From assembly GCA_947442905.1 (NCBI GenBank), contig CANEWV010000141.1, positions 1 through 5,398 on the forward strand: a stretch of 5,398 nucleotides of DNA. The letters are read 5' to 3'. This DNA is from Chitinophagaceae bacterium (GTDB taxonomy: Bacteria; Bacteroidota; Bacteroidia; Chitinophagales; Chitinophagaceae). Under the pieces are notes generated by a model. It did not search any database, had not been told where the DNA came from, and saw nothing but the letters and a program-made list of their open reading frames with translations. Shown piece by piece: positions 1-5,398 of this stretch (position 1 is its first letter; each line of letters starts with the position of its first letter). Position numbers and translations under genes: made by a program.

Positions 1-963
1 AACAATTTGATGATTGGGGTTGCGTGTAAATTGAACTGAACCCTGCGCAACAAAAAGTGAGGTTTTGTTTTCGTTAAAACTACCGGCCGGATTAAATCTA
101 AAACGGTCAGATAAGTTTTTATAGGCCACATCAAATTTTACTATTTTATGGGTGTACTGTTTTGACAAACCCATTTGCGTCCAATTGCTTTTTACAATTT
201 CAGAAGCAGTGTCACTTTTAAAAGTCGTATAAAAATTTTGCGCATTAAAATCCCTGCTATCATTTGCGAATAAAATGTGAAGTTTCCAATCAGATGTAAA
301 CGTGTAATTAAAATTAGCAGCGTAAAATGAATTATTATAATAGCCTGTTGTGCCTCTTAAATTTTCTCCATCTGCTTTATTTTGCTGTGACGAAACACTG
401 AGTTTCCATTTCTCTTTTTGTATGCCCCACCATACATTATTGGAACGCGAATTGTAACTGCCCCATTTACTCCCAACACTCAATTTGTGGTTGTTTTTTT
501 GTTGTAGCCCATTGGTGATAATGTTTACAACGCCTCCAATGGCATCAGAACCATAAATAGCAGAAGCAGCTCCTTTAATAATTTCAATTCTATTGATATC
601 TTCTGGGTGAAGCGGTATATAACTATTAAAGTGACCCGTGAGCGGATCGTTAATTCTAATGCCGTCAATAATTACGAGTACTTGCTGAAAGGTGCCCCCT
701 CTAATGATAATATTGCTTTGCGTGCCAGCTGGTCCACGTTGCTGGGTTTCAATACCGGGTAAATATTTAAGTAGTTCGTCTATGCTACTAATGGGTAAGT
801 TTTGTAAGCTGGAACCTTTGATGCTCACAATATTGCGCCCAGTTTCTTTTTCTTGTTGTGGTAGCATGCTTGCTGTAACCACCACTTCTGAAAGTTGGGT
901 ATTTTGAGCCAAAACGGATATGCTCAAACTACATAATAGACTTGCTAGCAGCAAACGCATCAT
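1..963 (-). CDS. TonB-dependent outer-membrane receptor, BtuB-like (N-terminal part, 3'-truncated by window edge)
   Basis: Reading the minus strand from ATG at 963 gives 321 codons with no stop up to the window edge, so the C-terminal part of the beta-barrel is missing. Residues 1-20 form a signal peptide ending in VLAQ. A TonB-box-like stretch (LSEVVVTA, about 24-31) follows. Residues about 38-150 are a plug domain, with the hallmarks IIIRGGTFQQVLVIIDGIR (86-103), NDPLTGHF (105-112), RIEIIKGAASAIYGSDAIGG (125-144) and VVNIIT (145-150). The barrel begins near residue 155 with alternating aromatic and polar strands. The absence of an N-terminal carboxypeptidase-like domain and the plug wording fit BtuB/FepA-type receptors, which take up cobalamin or siderophores through TonB-ExbBD energy. 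The substrate cannot be decided from this part, and no cobalamin riboswitch fits in the 69-bp upstream gap. Two tandem ATG codons (963 and 960) are both possible starts. Confidence 0.93.
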   Translation of the reverse strand, partial: MMRLLLASLLCSLSISVLAQNTQLSEVVVTASMLPQQEKETGRNIVSIKGSSLQNLPISSIDELLKYLPGIETQQRGPAGTQSNIIIRGGTFQQVLVIIDGIRINDPLTGHFNSYIPLHPEDINRIEIIKGAASAIYGSDAIGGVVNIITNGLQQKNNHKLSVGSKWGSYNSRSNNVWWGIQKEKWKLSVSSQQNKADGENLRGTTGYYNNSFYAANFNYTFTSDWKLHILFANDSRDFNAQNFYTTFKSDTASEIVKSNWTQMGLSKQYTHKIVKFDVAYKNLSDRFRFNPAGSFNENKTSLFVAQGSVQFTRNPNHQIV

Positions 964-1032
964 TGGGGGTGTTTTTTGCAAAGGTAAGGCGCTATCGTAC
1001 ATGGTTTTTACGAAAAAGGATTAAATTGAAGC

Positions 1033-2106
1033 ATGAAAAACTGCTTGACCCTTTTGTGTATTGTTTTTATGGCGTTTAGTGCTGGTGCACAAACAAAAAC
1101 GGTGTATCACGATATGCAGGAATTTACCTTGTTAGGAAGGCCTATGCCAAATGCAACGGTGTATCAACGATTTCCGGAATCTTTACAAAAGTTACTTCGT
1201 AAACCTGTTTGGGATTTGAGTAAAAATCCAACAGGGTTTGCCGTGTATTTTGAAACCAATGCTAAGCAAATTTCTGCCAAATGGAAAACCGGATCTTCGG
1301 TTGTTTTTCAGCACGTGGCGGGTACGCTTGTTAAAGGACTCGATTTGTATGGACTTGATAATGGCACTTGGTTTTTTGCGGGTGTAGGAAAACCAAATGG
1401 CCCGGTATACCAAGAAGCCAATTTAGTAAAAGACATGGATGGCCAAACACGCCAATACCTGCTTTACCTTCCTGATTATGAAACCTGCGATTCACTGTTT
1501 ATTGGCATAGAAGAAGGCGCTACTATTCATACACCACAACAAAATTATTTTGAGGGCCAAAAGCCGCTGGTTGTATACGGTACATCCATTGTGCAAGGTG
1601 CATCTGCTATGCGCCCAGGCATGGCCTATCCGGCACAGCTAGAACGCCGGTTAAAACGTGAAACGATTAATTTAGGTTTTAGCGGAAATGGACAACTCGA
1701 TTCTATGCTTGCCGTTATTATGTCGGGCATCGATGCTTCTATGTATGTGATTGATTGTGGGCCTAATTTAACACCCGCTATGGCGGAGCAAAAAACGGTT
1801 CCTTTTTTACGTCAACTGCATGCGTTACAACCAAGCATACCCATTTTACTCGTCGAAAATATTTTGTACCCCACTGCTAAATTTAATTTGGTAACCAGGC
1901 AAAAAATTAATGAAGTCAACCAGATATTTAAGCATGCATACGCGCTATTAAAAAAAGAAGGGATGCATCATTTGCATTATTTAGAAACCACAAATTTGAT
2001 TGGGCAAGATGGTGAAGCCACCGTTGATGGCGCCCATATGACCGATTTAGGATTTTATAGAATTACATTGGCCATCGAACAAAAAATTAGATCCATTGAA
2101 AAATAG
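1033..2106 (+). CDS. Secreted SGNH/GDSL-type hydrolase (esterase) with N-terminal GxDLY-type domain
   Basis: This 357-residue protein has a signal peptide (1-20, ending GAQ), so it should act in the periplasm or outside the cell. Residues about 25-170 look like the small beta-rich domain that precedes the catalytic domain in one SGNH subgroup; KGLDLYGLD at 101-109 is its GxDLY signature. The catalytic domain (about 176-357) has block I GTSIVQG with nucleophile Ser185, block II GFSGNG (215-220), block III DCGPN with Asn245 for the oxyanion hole, and block V DGAHMTDLG with Asp332 and His335. All catalytic positions are present, so an active enzyme is expected. Family members are usually carbohydrate O-acetyl or other ester hydrolases, but the substrate here is unknown. 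The gene diverges from the TonB receptor and overlaps the next gene by 11 bases, which suggests translational coupling. ATG 1033 is chosen because it opens the signal peptide. Confidence 0.92.
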   Translation: MKNCLTLLCIVFMAFSAGAQTKTVYHDMQEFTLLGRPMPNATVYQRFPESLQKLLRKPVWDLSKNPTGFAVYFETNAKQISAKWKTGSSVVFQHVAGTLVKGLDLYGLDNGTWFFAGVGKPNGPVYQEANLVKDMDGQTRQYLLYLPDYETCDSLFIGIEEGATIHTPQQNYFEGQKPLVVYGTSIVQGASAMRPGMAYPAQLERRLKRETINLGFSGNGQLDSMLAVIMSGIDASMYVIDCGPNLTPAMAEQKTVPFLRQLHALQPSIPILLVENILYPTAKFNLVTRQKINEVNQIFKHAYALLKKEGMHHLHYLETTNLIGQDGEATVDGAHMTDLGFYRITLAIEQKIRSIEK

Positions 2107-2881
2107 TTGCTTGCTTATTGGATTGTTTTTTTGTGCTTGCGCTTCAATAAAAAACATGCGACCAGCAGGGGTACAGCATGCAGTAGATAACGATGCACGT
2201 ACCGGCGAAGCTTTTTTTAAACAAGCCGTAAGTTATAATTGGGCACAGCGTGATTCTTTAGCCCTTGAATATGCAAAAGCCGGACAAGTGCCTGATTTTT
2301 ATTTTCATTTTGTACCTGTTACTATGCCTTTTACAATGCCAGATGGCAAAAAGCTCAAAGTTACTTTGTATGTAGCCCCCGATTATTTTATGGTGGGTAA
2401 TAGTAGTAATTGGGCCCGGGTTCCCATCACATCTATGGCTGCGCAAAAAATTGCGGATGCGTATGGATGTTTTTTGCCTACACCGTTAATGGTTGATGCG
2501 ATCTATAAAGCCAGTGTCGTAAAATTAGCACCTGTACCTATGTATGCATATCGGGATAGTTCTATTACGATGTGGCAGCATCATTTAATGATAGAGGGAC
2601 AACGAAAAAACAAAAAAGGCCTTATTAGTGGAATCAAAAAAGATGTTGTTTTAAGTAATAAAGTGCTGGAGCACGAAAAATCCAATAGGGTTGCTATTTA
2701 TGGATGGCATTTACTTGATGGAAAGCCTATTCAGCCTGTATATGCAGGGCATGTAAACTGGTATGTCGATTACAGCCATGGTATAAGGCTCATTGCTAAA
2801 AAAGTTAAAATTGATGGCACTTGGGTAGATTATACTTTTTTATTTGGTGAAGGGGGTGGAACAAAAATGCTGCGGTATTAA
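2096..2881 (+). CDS. Uncharacterised exported protein, possible lipoprotein, TTG start
   Basis: I do not recognise a named family with confidence. The 261-residue product begins with a positively charged hydrophobic segment (MKNSCLLIGLFFCACAS) that reads as an export signal. Cys15 preceded by Ala14 could be a lipidation site, but Phe12 at -3 makes the lipobox weak. This signal is only present if translation starts at TTG 2096, inside the end of the hydrolase gene. The first ATG (2156) would give a protein without it. The body is soluble-looking, with notable stretches PDYFMVG (95-101), AAQKIADAYGCFLPT (115-129), KKDVV (181-185), YGWHLLDGKPIQPVYAGH (202-219) and DYSHGIRL (225-232). The density of Trp, His, Asp and Gly in residues 202-232 suggests an active or binding site, but no reaction is assigned. 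It is probably co-transcribed with the hydrolase and may work on the same extracellular material. It ends one base before the convergent regulator gene. Confidence 0.85.
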   Translation: MKNSCLLIGLFFCACASIKNMRPAGVQHAVDNDARTGEAFFKQAVSYNWAQRDSLALEYAKAGQVPDFYFHFVPVTMPFTMPDGKKLKVTLYVAPDYFMVGNSSNWARVPITSMAAQKIADAYGCFLPTPLMVDAIYKASVVKLAPVPMYAYRDSSITMWQHHLMIEGQRKNKKGLISGIKKDVVLSNKVLEHEKSNRVAIYGWHLLDGKPIQPVYAGHVNWYVDYSHGIRLIAKKVKIDGTWVDYTFLFGEGGGTKMLRY

Positions 2882-2882
2882 A

Positions 2883-3971
2883 TTACTTTTCTGCAGGTTT
2901 AAAAATATTAGAATAGTTTAGGCGCTGCTCGCTACTATAATTTTTATTAATAATTTCGAGCTGTTGTAGATATAAATCTTTTAGTTTTTTGGGCCCTACA
3001 ATTTTTACATTTCCCATCCATCTAAATATCCAGCCAAATAATTCTCTATTGATTCCGCAATGCATTTTCATACGGTAGTTTCCGTTTTTTAATGTTGTAA
3101 AGGTTTGTGTTATATGCCAATTGTAATGACTGATAAATTCGCCGGTGATGCTTGCAAATTCTAATTCTATTTCATAGATTTCATTGTCAATATTTGCGGT
3201 TAAGCCAAATCTTTTTTGTAATTCGGCTTTTGCAAGTGGAAGTGATTCTTTATATGCAAAGGTTTGATTGGTAATATTATAGGCAACAATTTTTGAGAGG
3301 TCAATGGTGATAAATATGTTTTTCTTTACAATAAACCCTGCCATGTAATAGGCGCCATTGTGGTAAACGAGTAGCAGTGGCTTTAATTTAAAGGGGTAAG
3401 TGATATCTGATGATACATTGGTTGCGTCTCCATATATATTAATAATCTCGATAATTTTATTGTTTGCAATCGACCAAATGATATCTTCTGACATTTGATT
3501 AAACGCGGTGGTATATTTTCTTTCAAAAAAGTGTGAATTAAAATTTTGTTCAATTGGTAAAGCAGCATATTTGGTTTTGCTTAAGTGCATAATTTTTTTT
3601 GCTACGATATCTCTAAATTTATTGATTGATTCGCCACGCACTTCTGTAATATAAGTAGTCATGGAAAGTCTACTCAATTGATAAGAGTTTACGTCAAATC
3701 CTGTAACTGGTATTGTGATGTCTGTGTATAGGAGCCTGTAGGTTTTTTGATTGTATTGACCGGTTGTAATTTGGAGTTGTTGATTTTTTCGTAAATAGTT
3801 TTTTTCGAGTTGCACTAGGTCGTTGTAGATTTGTCTACTAGCAGTTGTAAAACCTTTCGTAGCGAGTTCTTTGCAAATGTCCTGTACCGTGCGCGGTTCA
3901 ATTTCTAGAAGTTGGTATATAAAATGAAGCCTTTCCAGTTGATTCATAGGTTGCAATTTAATTGCAAACAT
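2883..3971 (-). CDS. WYL-domain transcriptional regulator (HTH-WYL-WCX)
   Basis: This 362-residue protein has the usual length and order of a WYL regulator. Residues about 9-60 form a winged helix-turn-helix: MNQLERLHFIYQLLE, then TVQDICKEL, then the recognition region SRQIYNDLVQLEKNY. Residues about 165-240 are the WYL domain: KIIEIINIYG, PFKLKPLLLVYHNGAYYMAGF (the YYM at 208-210 stands where W-Y-L occurs in the name-giving motif), and the strand FITIDLSKIV. Residues about 265-345 are the WCX extension: WHITQTF, NGNYRMKM, then RELFGWIFRWMGNVKIVGPKKL. WYL domains are known as ligand or nucleic-acid sensors that switch DNA binding, often near defence or DNA-repair genes; no such gene is visible here. 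The start is uncertain: ATG 3971 gives eight extra residues, whereas ATG 3947 begins directly at the helix-turn-helix. The gene diverges from the repeat-protein gene, a likely regulatory target. It has no transmembrane segment or signal peptide and should be cytoplasmic. Confidence 0.9.
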   Translation of the reverse strand: MFAIKLQPMNQLERLHFIYQLLEIEPRTVQDICKELATKGFTTASRQIYNDLVQLEKNYLRKNQQLQITTGQYNQKTYRLLYTDITIPVTGFDVNSYQLSRLSMTTYITEVRGESINKFRDIVAKKIMHLSKTKYAALPIEQNFNSHFFERKYTTAFNQMSEDIIWSIANNKIIEIINIYGDATNVSSDITYPFKLKPLLLVYHNGAYYMAGFIVKKNIFITIDLSKIVAYNITNQTFAYKESLPLAKAELQKRFGLTANIDNEIYEIELEFASITGEFISHYNWHITQTFTTLKNGNYRMKMHCGINRELFGWIFRWMGNVKIVGPKKLKDLYLQQLEIINKNYSSEQRLNYSNIFKPAEK

Positions 3972-3975
3972 AATG

Positions 3976-3989
3976 ATTAATTGTTTAAT
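3976..3989. promoter_or_regulatory. Inverted repeat, possible operator between the WYL regulator and repeat-protein genes
   Basis: The stretch reads ATTAA-TTGT-TTAAT, a perfect 5-bp inverted repeat with a 4-base spacer. It lies five bases upstream of the regulator's first possible start codon and overlaps the candidate -33 TTG of the divergent gene. The position suits an autoregulatory operator, but the half-sites are short and AT-only, so chance is a serious alternative. Confidence 0.22.
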
Positions 3990-4013
3990 TTTTAAGTGAT
4001 TGTGCTATATTTA
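3981..4013 (+). promoter_or_regulatory. Possible Bacteroidota-type promoter for the repeat-protein gene
   Basis: A TTG at 3981-3983 is followed after 22 bases by TATATTTA at 4006-4013. That is one mismatch (final A for G) from the TAnnTTTG -7 element known for the major Bacteroidota sigma factor, and the spacing is within the accepted range. It would leave a leader of roughly 105 bases before ATG 4128. The leader contains a run of six G (4047-4052) and a run of nine T (4079-4087). In AT-rich DNA such matches arise easily. Confidence 0.3.
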
Positions 4014-4127
4014 TGTTAGACACTACGTTATAAATCGGACTAATCTGGGGGGAGAAGTTATTGATTTAGAGCGTGGTGTTTTTTTTTGCCCTGCCTTATT
4101 GTATTTTAGGGGAATAAAGTATTACGT

Positions 4128-4532
4128 ATGTTTTCAAAGAAAATTATAAGCTTTCTCTTTGTTTCCTTTTTAATTGTAACTGTTTCTCATGCACAGTGTA
4201 AAATATATCAGGGAAGATATGCGTCAGGAAGTCCGGTAGCTGTTTTTCAAAATGGAAAAATATACCAGGGTAGGTATGCATCAGGAAGCCCTATTGCAGT
4301 AATAGAAGGAAATAAAATTTATAGAGGTAGGTATGCTTCTGGAAGTCCTGTGGGCGTAGTTGAAGGGAATAAAATTTATAAAGGAAGGTATGCATCAGGT
4401 AGTCCTGTTGGCGTGATTGAAGGGAATAAAATTTATCAAGGCCGTTATGCTTCTGGAAGCCCTGTGGCCGTTACGCAAAGCGGGGGAGGTGCTTGTGCAT
4501 TTGCTGCAGCTGCTTATATTTTGTTGTTGTGA
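4128..4532 (+). CDS. Small secreted protein of five 19-residue repeats, beta-flower-like
   Basis: This 134-residue protein has a signal peptide (about 1-23, ending SHAQ). Five contiguous, gapless 19-residue repeats then fill residues 25-119, each of the form KIYxGRYASGSPxxVxxxx. They are followed by a short Gly-Ala-hydrophobic tail (GGACAFAAAAYILLL, 120-134). The octapeptide GRYASGSP is identical in all five units. The pattern of one IYxG strand and one SPVxV strand per unit, plus exactly five copies, resembles the secreted five-fold beta-flower proteins of Bacteroidota, a fold class of unknown function; this assignment is from memory of the family, not a search. A closed five-bladed ring is therefore plausible. 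Cys24 and Cys122 flank the repeat block and could pair to staple the ring shut. The gene stands alone on its strand, diverging from the WYL regulator. No enzymatic motif is visible; a structural or binding role is inference. Confidence 0.9.
   Translation: MFSKKIISFLFVSFLIVTVSHAQCKIYQGRYASGSPVAVFQNGKIYQGRYASGSPIAVIEGNKIYRGRYASGSPVGVVEGNKIYKGRYASGSPVGVIEGNKIYQGRYASGSPVAVTQSGGGACAFAAAAYILLL
4200..4484 (+). repeat. Five tandem 57-bp coding repeats
   Basis: Units occupy 4200-4256, 4257-4313, 4314-4370, 4371-4427 and 4428-4484, with no insertions or deletions between them. The protein core is invariant, but codons differ freely: the first core Gly is GGA, GGT, GGT, GGA, GGC and the core Arg is AGA, AGG, AGG, AGG, CGT. 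Units 3 and 4 are the most alike, sharing the GAAGGGAATAAAATTTAT junction sequence at their ends. The pattern indicates old duplications kept alike by selection on the protein rather than a fresh expansion. Confidence 0.95.
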
Positions 4533-4544
4533 TGTTTTCTAGTT

Positions 4545-4934
4545 TTATTTAAATCTGACATATTCGCCAGCAATAAGATTAATATGTTTTTTTATTTTTT
4601 CATAATTCTTTTGCTTAAATAAATAATTATCTATTTTAATTTTTGCAATTAACTTATTTGAATAAAAATCAATTTTTAAATAGGCAATATCTTCGAATTC
4701 GTCATTTCTCAAACACCAGCCATAATCACCGCCACATACCGGCATCACATGGCTGAACATCGAAAATCCATCTTTATACGCTATACTTAAAGATGGTCGA
4801 TTGCCACCTTTATTTTCGAAGTACTTAATTACAACTTTTGCTGCGGATAAACTTTCTCCTTTTTTGACAAAAGTTTGCGCCATCAAATTAGAACTAAGCA
4901 AAGTTGAAAAAAGAATTAAAAAGACAGCTTTCAT
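4545..4934 (-). CDS. Uncharacterised small secreted protein
   Basis: I recognise no family. The start at ATG 4934 gives 129 residues beginning with a clear signal peptide (MKAVFLILFSTLLSSNLMAQ, cleavage after Q20). The longer reading from 5030 would overlap the upstream gene and bury the signal peptide at residue 33, so it is rejected. The mature part has a mixed alpha/beta look: SAAKVVIKYFE (30-40) as a helix, RPSLSIAYK (46-54), a Cys pair Cys67-Cys74 in VCGGDYGWC that may form a disulfide, strand-like AYLKIDFYSNKLIAKIKID (84-102), and a lysine-rich helix KQKNYEKIKKHINL (107-120). It follows the upstream gene by 25 bp on the same strand, so the two are probably one operon. It converges on the repeat-protein gene with 12 bp between stops. 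No catalytic motif is visible. Confidence 0.8.
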   Translation of the reverse strand: MKAVFLILFSTLLSSNLMAQTFVKKGESLSAAKVVIKYFENKGGNRPSLSIAYKDGFSMFSHVMPVCGGDYGWCLRNDEFEDIAYLKIDFYSNKLIAKIKIDNYLFKQKNYEKIKKHINLIAGEYVRFK

Positions 4935-4959
4935 TTTATAATTATTTGGTGCAAGCGTT

Positions 4960-5398
4960 TTATTTAAATGTATAATCTGCTTTACTAAAACCTGAAACGA
5001 ATAAAGAAAAAACGCGCTTCTCGATATCATACGTTAGCAAAATAGTATTCTCTTCTTCATCAATGTAGTCGCCCACAGTAAAGCCTAATTCGGATTCTTT
5101 TAACGCTCTCTCTAGTAAAATTATCGCTTTATTGTCAACATCATTATCTGAAAAAGGTGCTGTTATAATTAATTTATTTCCTACGTAAAGTTGTAGGGAT
5201 AAATCTGGATGTAGAATCAATTTCATAGTATTTAAACGAGATAAATCTTGGGCTGAAATTGTAATCTTATATCCTTCTCTCATTCCTCCGTTAATAGAAG
5301 AACCTGAGGCTGTCCATTTTCCGTTTTTTTTCTCGTAGTCATATAATGCATTTGCCCCAGCAAACCCAGAAATAGATTCGAGGTAGTGTTCTCCAACC
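4960..5398 (-). CDS. Uncharacterised protein, 5'-truncated by window edge
   Basis: The first ATG in view is at 5283 (107 residues), but the frame stays open upstream through 38 more codons to the window edge. The extra stretch reads like real protein: ESISGFAGANALYDYEKKNG, then KWTASGSSINGG running into MREGYKITIS. The true start is therefore outside, and 145 C-terminal residues are visible. The visible part is strand-rich: YKITIS, TMKLILHPDLSLQLYVGNKLIITAP, an acidic region (SDNDVDN), helix KAIILLERALKESE, then strands GFTVGDYID, NTILLTYDIEKRVFSLFVSG. There is no transmembrane segment, and a signal peptide cannot be judged without the N-terminus. The family is not recognised with confidence. 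It probably heads or belongs to the operon with the downstream small secreted protein. Confidence 0.8.
   Translation of the reverse strand, partial: VGEHYLESISGFAGANALYDYEKKNGKWTASGSSINGGMREGYKITISAQDLSRLNTMKLILHPDLSLQLYVGNKLIITAPFSDNDVDNKAIILLERALKESELGFTVGDYIDEEENTILLTYDIEKRVFSLFVSGFSKADYTFK

Noticed and set aside
692..907. 71-codon plus-strand ORF
   Set aside because: It lies wholly opposite the TonB-dependent receptor plug domain, whose minus-strand reading is unmistakable; the plus-strand product has no recognisable features.
964..1032. Cobalamin riboswitch or full promoter upstream of the BtuB-like receptor
   Set aside because: The divergent gap is only 69 bp, too short for a cobalamin riboswitch. 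TACCTTTG on the minus strand (986-979) matches a -7 element but has no TTG partner at the right distance and leaves almost no leader. The overlapping TTTGCAAA palindrome (975-982) is short.
1192..1413. 73-codon minus-strand ORF inside the SGNH hydrolase gene
   Set aside because: It is antisense to a clear protein domain containing the GxDLY motif and has no features of its own.
2258..2446. 62-codon minus-strand ORF
   Set aside because: It is a shadow of the exported-protein gene on the plus strand, with no independent support.
2875..2900. Bidirectional terminator between the convergent genes at 2881/2883
   Set aside because: Only one base separates the stops and no stable GC-containing stem was seen around it.
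3383..3568. 61-codon minus-strand ORF inside the WYL regulator gene
   Set aside because: It is another frame of the WYL-domain coding region, with no independent support.
4062..4090. Intrinsic terminator ending in the nine-T run
   Set aside because: No convincing stem precedes the T run, and no plus-strand gene ends upstream of it.
4200..4484. CRISPR array or non-coding tandem repeat
   Set aside because: The 57-bp units are contiguous with no spacers, stay in one reading frame and vary at silent sites, so they are coding repeats.
4935..5030. N-terminal extension of the small secreted protein (start at 5030)
   Set aside because: It would overlap the 3' end of the upstream gene by about 70 bases and place the signal peptide at residue 33; ATG 4934 is the better start.

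Overview
The window looks like chromosomal DNA of a Bacteroidota bacterium. The lineage is probably Chitinophagia or Sphingobacteriia-like, but the exact lineage is inference. Supporting signs are a SusC/BtuB-style TonB-dependent receptor, several secreted proteins whose signal peptides end in 'AQ', weak or absent Shine-Dalgarno sequences, AT-rich DNA, and a protein family mostly known from this phylum.

Left part (1-2881). A TonB-dependent outer-membrane receptor of the BtuB-like group is read on the minus strand. Only its N-terminal 321 residues are present, because the gene runs off the left edge. It diverges across 69 bp from a two-gene plus-strand unit: a secreted SGNH/GDSL-type esterase (1033-2106), then an overlapping gene (2096-2881) for an uncharacterised exported protein that appears to start at TTG.

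Middle part (2883-4532). The plus-strand pair meets a WYL-domain transcription factor (HTH-WYL-WCX, minus strand) stop to stop with a single base between them. The regulator diverges across 156 bp from a small secreted protein built almost entirely of five 19-residue repeats, which resembles the beta-flower repeat proteins. The shared intergenic region holds a small inverted repeat and a possible Bacteroidota-type promoter, so the regulator may control the repeat protein, itself or both.

Right part (4545-5398). Two minus-strand genes lie in the same direction, probably as an operon. The upstream one is an uncharacterised ORF whose frame stays open to the right edge, so it is a 5'-partial gene rather than a short ORF. 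It is followed after 25 bp by a 129-residue secreted protein of unknown function with a Cys pair. This pair converges on the repeat-protein gene with only 12 bp between stops.

No tRNA, rRNA, CRISPR array, insertion sequence or transposase was seen. No gene-free stretch exceeds 300 bases. The most interesting item is the five-repeat secreted protein: its core is invariant in protein sequence while its codons vary silently. The two exported proteins of unknown function and the WYL regulator beside the repeat gene come next. Nothing here can be called a proven new system.
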